Shown here piece after piece: positions 44,057-52,772 of a DNA stretch of 64,000 nucleotides. Both the position numbers and the translations under genes were made by a program. The notes beneath the pieces are model-generated. The model did not search any database. It was given only the letters and a program-made list of their open reading frames with translations, and was not told where the DNA came from. Source of the DNA: Paraburkholderia ultramafica (GTDB taxonomy: Bacteria; Pseudomonadota; Gammaproteobacteria; Burkholderiales; Burkholderiaceae). Numbering within the stretch: the first letter of the stretch is position 1; each line of letters opens with the position of its first letter. The stretch is from positions 1-64,000 of the forward strand of contig NZ_CADIKK010000026.1 in NCBI RefSeq assembly GCF_902859915.1. The letters run 5' to 3'.

Positions 44057-46429
44057 ATGAGCATGCGCTCACAAGCACGCCGCCGACGCCGCCTTCAGCG
44101 ACGCGCTGGCATCACCCTCTGTTTCGGCGGCGCCCTCGCGAGTCTGTCCGCGGCTGCATGGGCGCAGGCCGAGCCGGCGGTCGCGGCGTCGTCGCCCACG
44201 GCTCCCGCAGCGTCCGCAGCGCCTGCCGGGTCCGATACCGCCGCAGCCAGCGCTACCCCGGTAACCACGCTCGCGCCGATTGTGGTGGTGGGCACCACGC
44301 CGCTGCTCGGCATCGGCACGCCACTCACACAAGTGCCGGCCAATGTGCAGACAGTCCACGCAGCGGATCTCGAACAGCAGCGTCGCGCGACGATCACTGA
44401 TTATCTGGCGAAGAATCTGCCGAGCGTCGATATCGCTGACGCGCAAGGCAATCCGTATCAGATGAACCTCACCTATCGCGGCTTCACCGCGTCGCCGCTC
44501 TTGGGCACGCCGCAAGGTTTGTCCGTGTTCGTCGACGGCGTACGGGTGAACGAACCGTTCGGCGACGTGGTGAACTGGGACCTGATTCCGCAGCAGGCCA
44601 TCGACACGATCCAGTTGATTCCCGGCTCGAATCCGACCTATGGATTCAACACGCTCGGCGGGGCGATCTCGATCACCACGAAAAACGGCAAGACCAACCC
44701 CGTCGGCGAGGCCGAAGTGACCGCCGGATCGTGGGGCCGCAAGACCGCGCAGATCGAACAGGGCGGCACCATCGGCCACAACCTCGACTACTACTTCACC
44801 GCCAACGCCGCGAACGACAACGGCTGGGCCGAGCAGAACTCGAGCCGCGTGCGGCAGGCGTTCGGCAAACTGCGCTATACCGACGCCGATACGACGCTGT
44901 CGTTGTCCGCGGGCGGCGCGGACAACGATCTGCATGGCACGCAAACCATTCCGCGCTCGTTCCTTAACAACTTCAAGCAGCCCTACACCTATCCCGACCA
45001 GAATCAGAACAGCGTCGGTTATGTGACGCTCGCGGGCGAGCATTACTTCAACGACCATGTCGAGCTGAGCGGCAACGCGTATTACCGGCACTTCCGCAAC
45101 ACCAACACCAGCAGCAACGTCAACAACGATTTCGGCACGGTGGACGAGAACGGCAATGTCGACACGGTGGAGGCGACCAACGAAAAGTCGACCGTGTCGA
45201 CCGACGGCTACGGCGCGAGCCTGCAACTCACGCTGCTCGGCAAACTCGGCGGCATGGAGAACCAGCTGATCGCCGGCGTGGCCGCCGATATCGCCAGTTC
45301 GCACTTCACCCAGGCGTCGCAGGATGCGGCATTCACGGATTCGCGCGCGACGGTCGGTATCGGCGATTTCGTGCAGCAGACCGACGCCCGAACGCACAAC
45401 AGCAACTACGGAATCTATCTGTCGGACACGCTGTCGCTGACCCCGCACTGGTCGCTGACGCTCGCGGGACGCTACAACTGGGCGGACGCCACGATCGGCG
45501 ATTCGAGCGGCTTGCAGCCGCAGCTCGACGGCCACCATATGTTTTCGCGGTTCAACCCGGCCGTCGGCATCAACTGGAATCCGACACCGGCCTTGACGGC
45601 CTACGCGACCTACAACGAGGGCATGCGTTCACCGACCGCGATCGAGCTGGCCTGCGCCGATCCGGCCGCGCCGTGTTCGCTGCCGAACGACTTCATCTCC
45701 GACCCGGCGCTCAAGCCTGTGATCTCGAAGACCTATGAAATAGGCGCGCGCGGCAAAGTCGGCGCGGCCACGACCTGGAGCGCCGCCGCGTACAGCACGA
45801 CGCTCGACAACGATATCGAGTTCATCAGCAGCAATGGTGCGGGGACTTCGCTGGGCTTTTTCCAGAACGTCGGCCGCACACGCCGGCAAGGTGTCGAACT
45901 GGCCGGCCAGAGCAAGTTCGGTCCGCTCGCCGTAAGCGCGAGCTATAGCTACGTCGACGCGACCTATCAGTCGACCTTTACCGAAAGCAGCCCAAGCAAC
46001 TCCAGTGCCGACGCCGCCGGCAACATCACCGTCAAGCCGGGCAATCATATTCCGGGCATCCCGGCGACTACGGTGAAGCTGCGGCTCGACTACTCGGCTA
46101 CCTCGAAATGGAACATCGGCACGAACCTCACATGGCGAGGCAGCATCTACGCGCAAGGTGACGAAAACAACCAGGACGTGAACGGCAGGATCTCCGGCTA
46201 TCTGCTGATCGATCTGGACTCGTCCTACCAGGTGACCAGGCAGTTGAAGGTCTTCGCATCCGTGACGAACCTGCTCGACAAGCGCTACGCAAGTTTCGGC
46301 GCGCTCGGTCACAACTTCTTCAACGGCCCCAACCACACCTTCGACGGCGCGAACCCGGTCAACGAGCAATTCGTCGGCCCGGGTGCGCCGAGAGGCGTAT
46401 GGGTGGGGTTGCGCTATGCGTGGAAATAG
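44057..46429 (+). CDS. TonB-dependent outer-membrane receptor of the PQQ locus
   Basis: 790 residues with GGGAGA upstream of the ATG. Signal peptide (ITLCFGGALASLSAAAWAQA), then the plug domain (VPANVQTVHAADLEQQRRAT, NLPSVDIADAQGNPYQMNLT) and a 22-strand barrel ending in a typical terminal motif (GVWVGLRYAWK). Neighbours are PQQ genes, a beta-propeller, and a dedicated tonB-exbB-exbD set. The cargo could be a lanthanide-chelator or PQQ-related compound; this is inferred from context. Confidence 0.9.
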   Translation: MSMRSQARRRRRLQRRAGITLCFGGALASLSAAAWAQAEPAVAASSPTAPAASAAPAGSDTAAASATPVTTLAPIVVVGTTPLLGIGTPLTQVPANVQTVHAADLEQQRRATITDYLAKNLPSVDIADAQGNPYQMNLTYRGFTASPLLGTPQGLSVFVDGVRVNEPFGDVVNWDLIPQQAIDTIQLIPGSNPTYGFNTLGGAISITTKNGKTNPVGEAEVTAGSWGRKTAQIEQGGTIGHNLDYYFTANAANDNGWAEQNSSRVRQAFGKLRYTDADTTLSLSAGGADNDLHGTQTIPRSFLNNFKQPYTYPDQNQNSVGYVTLAGEHYFNDHVELSGNAYYRHFRNTNTSSNVNNDFGTVDENGNVDTVEATNEKSTVSTDGYGASLQLTLLGKLGGMENQLIAGVAADIASSHFTQASQDAAFTDSRATVGIGDFVQQTDARTHNSNYGIYLSDTLSLTPHWSLTLAGRYNWADATIGDSSGLQPQLDGHHMFSRFNPAVGINWNPTPALTAYATYNEGMRSPTAIELACADPAAPCSLPNDFISDPALKPVISKTYEIGARGKVGAATTWSAAAYSTTLDNDIEFISSNGAGTSLGFFQNVGRTRRQGVELAGQSKFGPLAVSASYSYVDATYQSTFTESSPSNSSADAAGNITVKPGNHIPGIPATTVKLRLDYSATSKWNIGTNLTWRGSIYAQGDENNQDVNGRISGYLLIDLDSSYQVTRQLKVFASVTNLLDKRYASFGALGHNFFNGPNHTFDGANPVNEQFVGPGAPRGVWVGLRYAWK

Positions 46430-46442
46430 CGCCGCCGCGCAA

Positions 46443-46469
46443 GATCGAATCGTTCAGTGCGATTCGATC
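46443..46469. terminator. Bidirectional stem-loop between receptor and beta-propeller genes
   Basis: GATCGAATCG and CGATTCGATC are perfect 10-bp inverted repeats around a 7-bp loop, overlapping the last codons of the minus-strand propeller gene. No T-run; function is inferred from its convergent position. Confidence 0.45.
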
Positions 46470-47542
46470 GAGCCGTCGCTATGTGGATACGTGACGATGC
46501 CCCACGCGAGCGGTAACTCGCCGATCTGCTTGATCGGCTGATAGCTCTTCGCGTCGAGCACATAGACCGCATCGGAGCGCCCGCACGCCACCATCAGCTT
46601 CGCGCCGTCAGGCGTGAAGCTGAAGTGCCAGCAGCGCTGCCCGACCGGCACATCGGCGACATGTTCGTAGGTGTGGCCGTCGAAAACCTGCACCGTCTTG
46701 TCGCGCGCCGCGGCAACGAAAAGCCGCTGGCCGTCCGGACCGAACGCTACGCCATACGGTCCGAGTTTGGTATCGATGGTGTTGAGCACCTGAAAAGTGT
46801 GCGCGTCGATCACGACGAACTTGCTGAGCGACTCCAGCGTGACCACATAGTGCTTGCCGTCGGGCGACAGGCGGATGCCGCGCGGACGGCCGCCGGCGGC
46901 AAGCTTCACGGTCCGGATCGGCGCACCCGTGCGCGCGTGGTAGACCGACACGGTATCGTCGCCTTCGTTGGTGACGAGCATCGTCTGGCCGTCGCGGGAG
47001 AATTCGATGCCTTCGGTTTCGTGACCGCTCGTCACCGAGCGAATCACGCGCCACGTTTTCATGTCGACGATCGCGATTTCCGCGGGCGGTTTGTTGGCGT
47101 CGTCGCCGTCCGCTCCGGGCTTTCCATCCGGCTTGCCGCCCGCCTTGGCTCCCGGCGGCCCGCCATCTTCGCCGGGTTCGTACGTCACGTAGGCGTACCC
47201 GTTGTGCACCCGCACATACTCGGGATTCTTGCCGATCTTCACGCGTTGGACGACCTCGCCCGACGCCGTGTCGATCACCGCCAGATCGCCCGTGTTCTTG
47301 TTGGCGACCAGAAGGCGTGTGCCGTCCGCGTTCAGGCTCAGGCCGCGCGGGCCGTCCGCGCCGACCGGAAACGTTTTGGCAAGCGTCATCTGATCGAGAT
47401 CGATCACGCCGACGCCGGCCTTCTCGCTCGTCACATAGGCAAGCGGCGCGGCGGCGTGCGCGGCGCTCGCGGCCAGCGCGAGCGCGGCAGCCAGCGCGAT
47501 GGAACGGCGTGGTCTTCTGGTGGGATTGCGTGTCTCCAGCAT
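46454..47542 (-). CDS. PQQ-associated YVTN-type beta-propeller protein
   Basis: 362 residues with a signal peptide (SIALAAALALAASAAHAAAP). Seven-blade repeats of the YVTN type: GVGVIDLDQMTLAKTFPVGA, GPRGLSLNADGTRLLVANKN, EGIEFSRDGQTMLVTNEGDD, and GPYGVAFGPDGQRLFVAAAR. A Gly/Pro/Asp-rich insertion near residues 120-150 breaks one blade. Secreted propellers of this type accompany PQQ-dependent alcohol catabolism genes. It is divergent from tonB. Confidence 0.86.
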   Translation of the reverse strand: MLETRNPTRRPRRSIALAAALALAASAAHAAAPLAYVTSEKAGVGVIDLDQMTLAKTFPVGADGPRGLSLNADGTRLLVANKNTGDLAVIDTASGEVVQRVKIGKNPEYVRVHNGYAYVTYEPGEDGGPPGAKAGGKPDGKPGADGDDANKPPAEIAIVDMKTWRVIRSVTSGHETEGIEFSRDGQTMLVTNEGDDTVSVYHARTGAPIRTVKLAAGGRPRGIRLSPDGKHYVVTLESLSKFVVIDAHTFQVLNTIDTKLGPYGVAFGPDGQRLFVAAARDKTVQVFDGHTYEHVADVPVGQRCWHFSFTPDGAKLMVACGRSDAVYVLDAKSYQPIKQIGELPLAWGIVTYPHSDGSIESH

Positions 47543-47829
47543 TGTTTTGTACTCCGTGGTGAAATCGCTGCTCCGCGATAGCTCGCGTCATCCGTTCAAA
47601 GTATCCCACCGGGCGCTTGTTTGACAACGAACATCGGGCGGGAGATTTTCCCGAATTGCTTCGACACGGCTGCCAACGGTTCTAAAACCCAGGGCGCGGG
47701 AGGACAATGATTGCGGAGGTGGCCATCGGTTTCGAACTGCACGGATCCCGCGCATCATGCTGGCGATTGAGCCCTTGCCTGGCCGCGATAGTGATGCTGC
47801 AACTTGCGATAGCAAACCCTGGAAACCGT

Positions 47830-48555
47830 ATGATCCCCGCGACGCGTTACCGTCGTGTTGTGATCGTGCTGGTCGCTGTGATCGGCGCGCATCTGGTTTT
47901 GCTGTTCGCCACACTGGCGACACGCGACAGAACAGTCGAGCGGCCTGTCGAACCGCGAACCATCACCGCCGTGCTGTTGAGCGCCGAGCCCGAACCGGTG
48001 GCACCGACCGCGCCCGCCGCTGCTGTCGCTCCAACACCGCCGATACCGCCGGCGGTCGCGCATCCCGTCGCTCGCGTCAGGCCGGCGCCGCAGCCTCAAC
48101 CGCAGCCGCGCGTGCCACGCAGCGCACCAACGCCAGCACCAGTCACCCCTCCCCAGAGCGCCGCGCCATCCGCCACCACGCAGCCGGCCCCCGTTGCAGC
48201 GCTCCCTGCGCCTGCGGCGCCCATGACGGCGGCATCCGCGCCCGCTGCCGAACGTTCGGCTCCCGCATCCACTGCGCCGAAGAACGTCTCGCATGTCGAT
48301 TGCACGATCCCGAAACCGGACTATCCCGACATCTCGAAGCGGCGTGGCGAGAACGGCACCGCCATCGTGCGATTCGTCGTGGGCCTCACCGGCCGTATCG
48401 AAACGGTGCAACTGCAAACCAGCAGCGGCTATGCGCGGCTCGACGAGGCCGCGCTCGCCGCCGTTCACGCGAGCGTCTGCCAGCCCTATAGCGAAAACGG
48501 CGCCCCGGTTCGGGCCGCGTATTCGCAGTCGTTCGTCTTCGGACTGACCGACTGA
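47830..48555 (+). CDS. TonB energy-transducing protein
   Basis: 241 residues from the ATG at 47830 (GGAAACC upstream); upstream in-frame codons lack TonB character. One membrane anchor (VVIVLVAVIGAHLVLLFATL), a long Pro/Ala-rich periplasmic spacer, and a TonB C-terminal domain (PKPDYPDISKRRGENGTAIV, GYARLDEAALAAVHASVCQP). It links the inner-membrane motor to the outer-membrane receptor at 44057. It is followed by exbB and exbD on the same strand. Confidence 0.93.
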   Translation: MIPATRYRRVVIVLVAVIGAHLVLLFATLATRDRTVERPVEPRTITAVLLSAEPEPVAPTAPAAAVAPTPPIPPAVAHPVARVRPAPQPQPQPRVPRSAPTPAPVTPPQSAAPSATTQPAPVAALPAPAAPMTAASAPAAERSAPASTAPKNVSHVDCTIPKPDYPDISKRRGENGTAIVRFVVGLTGRIETVQLQTSSGYARLDEAALAAVHASVCQPYSENGAPVRAAYSQSFVFGLTD

Positions 48556-48590
48556 TTCCGCCACTGAGTCACAGGACAAAGGAAACGACC

Positions 48591-49352
48591 ATGCAGCATT
48601 ACGGACTCGCGAATGTCTGGGAAACGGGTGATGTCGTCACGCGCTGCATTCTGAGCGTGTTGCTGATCATGTCGGTCATGTCATGGACGGTGATCATCGT
48701 CAAGCTATCGCAGGTGATGCGGCTCAGGCGCGTGACCCGGCAGAGCGATACACGCTTCTGGAGCGCGGACCGGTTTGAAGACGGGTTGAGCAGTCTCGGT
48801 CATCCCGGCTCGACAGCGCGCGACAATCCTCTGCTCGCACTCGCGCTCGCGGGCCACGAAGCCGCGACGCACCATCGGCAGACCCAGCAGCATCTGCACG
48901 ACCGTATCGACGTATCCGACTGGATCACGCGGCGCTTGCAGGACACGATGGACGATACGATCGCGCGCCTGCAAAGCGGCCTCGCGATCCTCGCGTCGAT
49001 CGGCAGCACGGCGCCGTTTGTTGGGCTCTTCGGCACCGTCTGGGGCATCTATCATGCGCTGATCGTGATCGGCGAGACCGGCCAGACCTCGATCGACCAC
49101 GTGGCGGGACCGGTCGGCGAGTCGCTGATCATGACGGCTTTCGGGCTTTTCGTGGCGATTCCCGCCGTGCTCGGCTACAACGGCCTGACGCGCGCAAACC
49201 GCACGATCGTCGCCCGCTTGAAGCGCTTCGCGCATGGACTGCACGCGTACTTCCTGACCGGGTCGCAATTGCCGTCGAGTGCCGGCCCGCAGATGCACGC
49301 CGTGCCGCGCAGCGAAAGCGCAACCCATGACGGAGCCTTCAGATGGCAATGA
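48591..49352 (+). CDS. exbB: ExbB/TolQ-family proton channel subunit
   Basis: 253 residues. Three membrane helices: ILSVLLIMSVMSWTVIIVKL near the start, then ASIGSTAPFVGLFGTVWGIY and LIMTAFGLFVAIPAVLGYNG, the MotA/TolQ/ExbB signature. With ExbD it uses the proton gradient to drive TonB. It follows tonB by 35 bp and overlaps exbD by 10 bp. Confidence 0.95.
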   Translation: MQHYGLANVWETGDVVTRCILSVLLIMSVMSWTVIIVKLSQVMRLRRVTRQSDTRFWSADRFEDGLSSLGHPGSTARDNPLLALALAGHEAATHHRQTQQHLHDRIDVSDWITRRLQDTMDDTIARLQSGLAILASIGSTAPFVGLFGTVWGIYHALIVIGETGQTSIDHVAGPVGESLIMTAFGLFVAIPAVLGYNGLTRANRTIVARLKRFAHGLHAYFLTGSQLPSSAGPQMHAVPRSESATHDGAFRWQ

Positions 49353-49765
49353 GCCCGTTCTCCGACGATGACGAACAAGGCCTGATGAACGAGATCAACA
49401 TGACGCCGCTGGTGGACGTCATGCTGGTCTTGCTGATCATTTTTCTCGTCACCATTCCCGCCATGCAGCATGCGGTCAGGATCGACCTGCCTCGGGCGAG
49501 CAGTCAGCCGGAAGCAGTCAAACCCGCGCACGTGGACGTTGCAATAGACGCGGACGGTTCGATTCTGTGGGACGGTCAGGCTGTCACCGACGACAGCTTG
49601 CGCGCGCGGATCGCGCAGGCCGCCCATGCGACGCCTCAACCGGAACTGCATCTGCGTGCCGACCGGAAAGTGCCTTATGAACGGGTCGCCGATGTGATGT
49701 CGGCCGCGCAGACAGGCGGTCTGACGAAGATCGGCTTCGTGACCAACCCGCAGCCGAGGAAATAG
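49343..49765 (+). CDS. exbD: ExbD/TolR-family protein
   Basis: 140 residues. The start EINMTPLVDVMLVLLIIFLV includes the membrane helix with the essential Asp of the ExbD channel, followed by a periplasmic domain ending PYERVADVMSAAQTGGLTKI. Completes the tonB-exbB-exbD operon. Confidence 0.95.
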   Translation: MAMSPFSDDDEQGLMNEINMTPLVDVMLVLLIIFLVTIPAMQHAVRIDLPRASSQPEAVKPAHVDVAIDADGSILWDGQAVTDDSLRARIAQAAHATPQPELHLRADRKVPYERVADVMSAAQTGGLTKIGFVTNPQPRK

Positions 49766-49913
49766 CGCGGCGCCTCCTCGCACGTTCTTGTCGACGTGAG
49801 CACCTAAAGAGTGGCTTATCGAAGGCGAAAGAATCTCTGAATTCAAATCGGCCTATGGCTCCGCTATCGTGATGCGTGTCTGAACGGCATATCACCCTGG
49901 CGAGGACCGGACG

Positions 49914-50714
49914 ATGCAAGCCCTTATCTTCGACGTCGACGGCACGCTCGCCGACACCGAGACCGCTCATCTGCACGCATTCAATGCCGCCTTCGCGGAG
50001 ACCGGGCTCGACTGGTTCTGGGACGAGGCGCTCTACGCACGCCTTCTCAAGGTGGCCGGCGGCAAGGAACGCCTGCTGCATTACTGGCGCACTGTCGAGC
50101 GCGAAGAGACCGAGGGCGCGAAGGCGCTGGAAGTCGTCGAGGCAGTCCACGCGATCAAGACCCGCCACTACACCGAGCGGGTGCGCGCCGGTGGCTTGCC
50201 GCTGCGCCCCGGCATTGCGCGTCTGATGGAGGAGGCGAACGCGGCCGGCATTGGTGTGGCCATCGCGACGACCACGACACCCGCCAACCTGGACGCACTG
50301 CTGCAAGTCCATTTTGGCGCAGCCTGGCGCACGCGCTTCGCGGCGATTGGCGATGCCGGCACCACGCATGCGAAGAAGCCCGCCCCCGACGTCTATCAGC
50401 ATGTGCTTGCGCAGCTCGGTCTGCAGCCAGAGGCTTGTCTCGCCTTCGAGGACTCCAGCAACGGTTTGCTTGCGGCCCGCGCCGCGAATGTTCCGACCGT
50501 CGTCACGCCGACGGGGTACACATCGCAGGACTGCTTCGAGGGCGCGCTGGCCGTCCTGCCTCACCTCGGCGATCCGCAGACGCCGATCCTTCAGCCCGTG
50601 CGTGGCGAACCGCATCGCTGGGTGAATCTGGCGACGCTGCGCCGCTGGCACTGGAACGCTGCGTCGCGCGTCGATCCGACTCCCTTCGTGGCGCTCAACG
50701 CGGATCTATCATGA
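49914..50714 (+). CDS. HAD-family phosphatase, CbbY-like
   Basis: 266 residues. HAD motif I FDVDGTLADTE, motif II IATTTTPANLD, motif III Lys in HAKKPAPDVYQ, and motif IV FEDSSNGLLAA. The cap region and length match CbbY-type xylulose-1,5-bisphosphate phosphatases that accompany the Calvin cycle. No RuBisCO genes are in the window, so another sugar phosphate is possible. It overlaps the next HAD gene by four bases. Confidence 0.88.
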   Translation: MQALIFDVDGTLADTETAHLHAFNAAFAETGLDWFWDEALYARLLKVAGGKERLLHYWRTVEREETEGAKALEVVEAVHAIKTRHYTERVRAGGLPLRPGIARLMEEANAAGIGVAIATTTTPANLDALLQVHFGAAWRTRFAAIGDAGTTHAKKPAPDVYQHVLAQLGLQPEACLAFEDSSNGLLAARAANVPTVVTPTGYTSQDCFEGALAVLPHLGDPQTPILQPVRGEPHRWVNLATLRRWHWNAASRVDPTPFVALNADLS

Positions 50715-51418
50715 ACGAGTTCGCCATGGTAACGGGCAGCCACAGCAACGCAGTACTGATCGATCTGGACGGCACGATGGTCGACACAGCACCGGACATC
50801 GGCGCCGCCGTCAACCGTATGCTGGAGGACTTCGGTGCAACGCCGCTGCCGTTCGACACGGTGACCGGATTTATCGGCAACGGGGTGACCAACCTCGTGC
50901 GGCGCTCGCTGGAAACGGCAGACATCGACAAGCGCTTCGACATCGAGCGAGCCCAGCTCGTGTTTGAACAGCACTATGCCCATACCAACGGACAGTTGGG
51001 CCAGGTGTTTCCAGGCGTGACGGCCGGTCTGCGCGAATTGCGGCTAAGAGGGTATCGGAGCGCCTGTGTGACCAACAAACCGCAGGCGCTGGCTGCATCG
51101 CTACTCGCCAGAACCGGCCTCGCCAACTATCTGGACGTGCTGGTCGCGGGCGATACGCTAGCCAGCATGAAGCCCTCTCCCGAGCCCCTGTGGCACGCGT
51201 GCCGCCTGCTCGATGTCGACCCCGGGCACTGCGCTATGGTTGGCGATTCGCCTGTCGATGTCGCGGCCGCACGCGCAGCCGGTCTGCCTGTATTCATCGT
51301 CAGCTATGGTTACGCCGGCGAGAGCGGCGCCGGCGCATTGCGCGGCGATGCGCTGATCGACTCGTTCGAAGCGTTGCCGGCGATGCTTGCGCAGAGGCGG
51401 CTCACGACGCACTCGTAG
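50711..51418 (+). CDS. Phosphoglycolate phosphatase-like HAD hydrolase (Gph/CbbZ)
   Basis: 235 residues from the ATG at 50711, coupled (ATGA) to the CbbY-like gene. HAD motif I LIDLDGTMVDTAPDIGAAVN is the PGP-type opening. Motif II is VTNKPQALAASLLART, motif III KPSPEPLWHA, and motif IV VGDSPVDVAAARAAGLPV. It removes 2-phosphoglycolate formed by RuBisCO or by DNA repair. The CbbY-CbbZ pairing suggests descent from a Calvin-cycle operon. Confidence 0.88.
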   Translation: MNEFAMVTGSHSNAVLIDLDGTMVDTAPDIGAAVNRMLEDFGATPLPFDTVTGFIGNGVTNLVRRSLETADIDKRFDIERAQLVFEQHYAHTNGQLGQVFPGVTAGLRELRLRGYRSACVTNKPQALAASLLARTGLANYLDVLVAGDTLASMKPSPEPLWHACRLLDVDPGHCAMVGDSPVDVAAARAAGLPVFIVSYGYAGESGAGALRGDALIDSFEALPAMLAQRRLTTHS

Positions 51419-51423
51419 TAACG

Positions 51424-51457
51424 GCCGGGTTTGAACCTCGTGTACCGGCTTTTTTTT
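51424..51457 (+). terminator. Rho-independent terminator after the HAD pair
   Basis: GCCGG and CCGGC form a short stem with a long loop, directly followed by eight T residues at 51450-51457. Located just after the gph stop. Confidence 0.65.
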
Positions 51458-51468
51458 AAATGCCGTGA

Positions 51469-52131
51469 CTAGCTCGCGGACAGCAGACCCGTTACCCGCT
51501 CCGATTTCGTTTGCACCGCGATATCTTTTGCCGTCATTCCCCGATTGTCCTTCAACGACCCGTTCGCGCCGCGTGCGAGCAGCAGTTGGACCGTATCCGC
51601 GCGATCGTATCCGGCGGCCCACATCAGTGCAGTCAGATCGTTCTTGTAGATGCGATTCACGTCGACCCCGGCATCGAGCAACTGATTCACAACCTTCGTT
51701 TGTCCCTGGCCGGCCGCATACTCCATCGCGGTCTTGCCGACGCGATCCGTCGCGAGAAGATCCGCACCATGCGCCAGCAGAAGCGCGACGATTTCATCGA
51801 AGCCGCCGAATGCCGCCGCCATCAACGGCGTGACGCCCGGCGCGCTCGCGTGCTGGACGTTCGCGCCGTGTTCGATCAGCGTGCGCGCCATCGCCGCATC
51901 GCCTTTCTTGCACGCGGTGATCAACGCCGTGTCGCCGATGCGGTTCATCGAGTCCACCGCTGCGCCGCGCTGGAGTGCCGACAGAAGCGACTGCTGGTCG
52001 TCGTCTTTTGCGGCGGCAAGCAGTTGCCGGTTCGTCTCGGCGTCGACCTGCGCATGCGCGAGCGCGCACACGCCGGATGCAGCGGCAAGCAAAACGGCAG
52101 TGACGATATAGCGGGTGAGCGTTTCTTTCAT
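51469..52131 (-). CDS. Periplasmic ankyrin-repeat protein of the PQQ alcohol dehydrogenase operon
   Basis: 220 residues from the ATG at 52131. Signal peptide (YIVTAVLLAAASGVCALAHA). Five ankyrin repeats follow, e.g. GDTALITACKKGDAAMARTL, GVTPLMAAAFGGFDEIVALL, GKTAMEYAAGQGQTKVVNQL and LTALMWAAGYDRADTVQLLL. It is the third gene after the dehydrogenase and the cytochrome, 17 bp downstream of the latter. It may assist assembly or protect the enzyme, as periplasmic ankyrin proteins do for some catalases; this is inference. Confidence 0.87.
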   Translation of the reverse strand: MKETLTRYIVTAVLLAAASGVCALAHAQVDAETNRQLLAAAKDDDQQSLLSALQRGAAVDSMNRIGDTALITACKKGDAAMARTLIEHGANVQHASAPGVTPLMAAAFGGFDEIVALLLAHGADLLATDRVGKTAMEYAAGQGQTKVVNQLLDAGVDVNRIYKNDLTALMWAAGYDRADTVQLLLARGANGSLKDNRGMTAKDIAVQTKSERVTGLLSAS

Positions 52132-52148
52132 CGTGTGTCTCCTTCCTG

Positions 52149-52772
52149 CTACTGGAGATTGTTGACGTAGGCGGCCAGATTGCGGATGTCTTCGTCGGTC
52201 AGATTGCGCGTCACACTGGCCATGTTGCCCGCATCGTTGGTGCGCGTGTGCGAGCGGAAGTCCCGCAATTGCTTGACGATGTACGGATACAGCTGACTGG
52301 ACACACGCGGAATCTCGTTCTGGCCTGAAAAGCCGCCCAGATGGCACATCGTGCAGAGCACTTCGGCGGATTTCTTCCTTCCCGCCTCGATGCTCGCGCT
52401 ATCCGATTTGAACGGAACGGGCACCAGCGTTTGCGCGGCAAAGTAGTCGGCGAGGTCCTGCATGTCCTCGCGCGACAGGTTGGCCGCCATCGGCGACATG
52501 CGCGGATCGCTGCGCCGTCCCTCCTTGAAGTCCTTCAGTTCCAGATAGATATAGCGCGCCGTTTGACCTGCAAGAATCGGATAGTCCGGATTGGTCGAAT
52601 TGCCCATCGGCCCATGGCAGGCCACGCACACTTGCGCTTTCGCCTTGCCCGCCTCGGCGTCGGCTTGCGCGTTCAGCGGCAGCCATGCGGCTGTGAACCA
52701 GCCGCACAGCAGGGCTACCCATGTGCGGCGGCGCGGCGCACGAGGCGCTGCCCGCAGCGTCGGCACCGTCAT
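52149..52772 (-). CDS. Dihaem cytochrome c, electron acceptor of the PQQ dehydrogenase
   Basis: 207 residues from the ATG at 52772, overlapping the dehydrogenase stop (ATGA). Signal sequence ends near NAQADA. Two haem sites: VCVACHGPMGN and LCTMCHLGGFS (CxxCH each). Axial Met candidates occur in DPRMSPMAANLSREDMQDLA and NMASVTRNLTDEDIRNLAAY. It is the probable periplasmic acceptor of electrons from the quinoprotein, passing them to the respiratory chain. Confidence 0.93.
   Translation of the reverse strand: MTVPTLRAAPRAPRRRTWVALLCGWFTAAWLPLNAQADAEAGKAKAQVCVACHGPMGNSTNPDYPILAGQTARYIYLELKDFKEGRRSDPRMSPMAANLSREDMQDLADYFAAQTLVPVPFKSDSASIEAGRKKSAEVLCTMCHLGGFSGQNEIPRVSSQLYPYIVKQLRDFRSHTRTNDAGNMASVTRNLTDEDIRNLAAYVNNLQ

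Noticed and set aside
44069..45538. 489-codon minus-strand frame inside the TonB receptor
   Set aside because: Composition is that of an antisense shadow; the plus strand has the signal peptide, plug and barrel.
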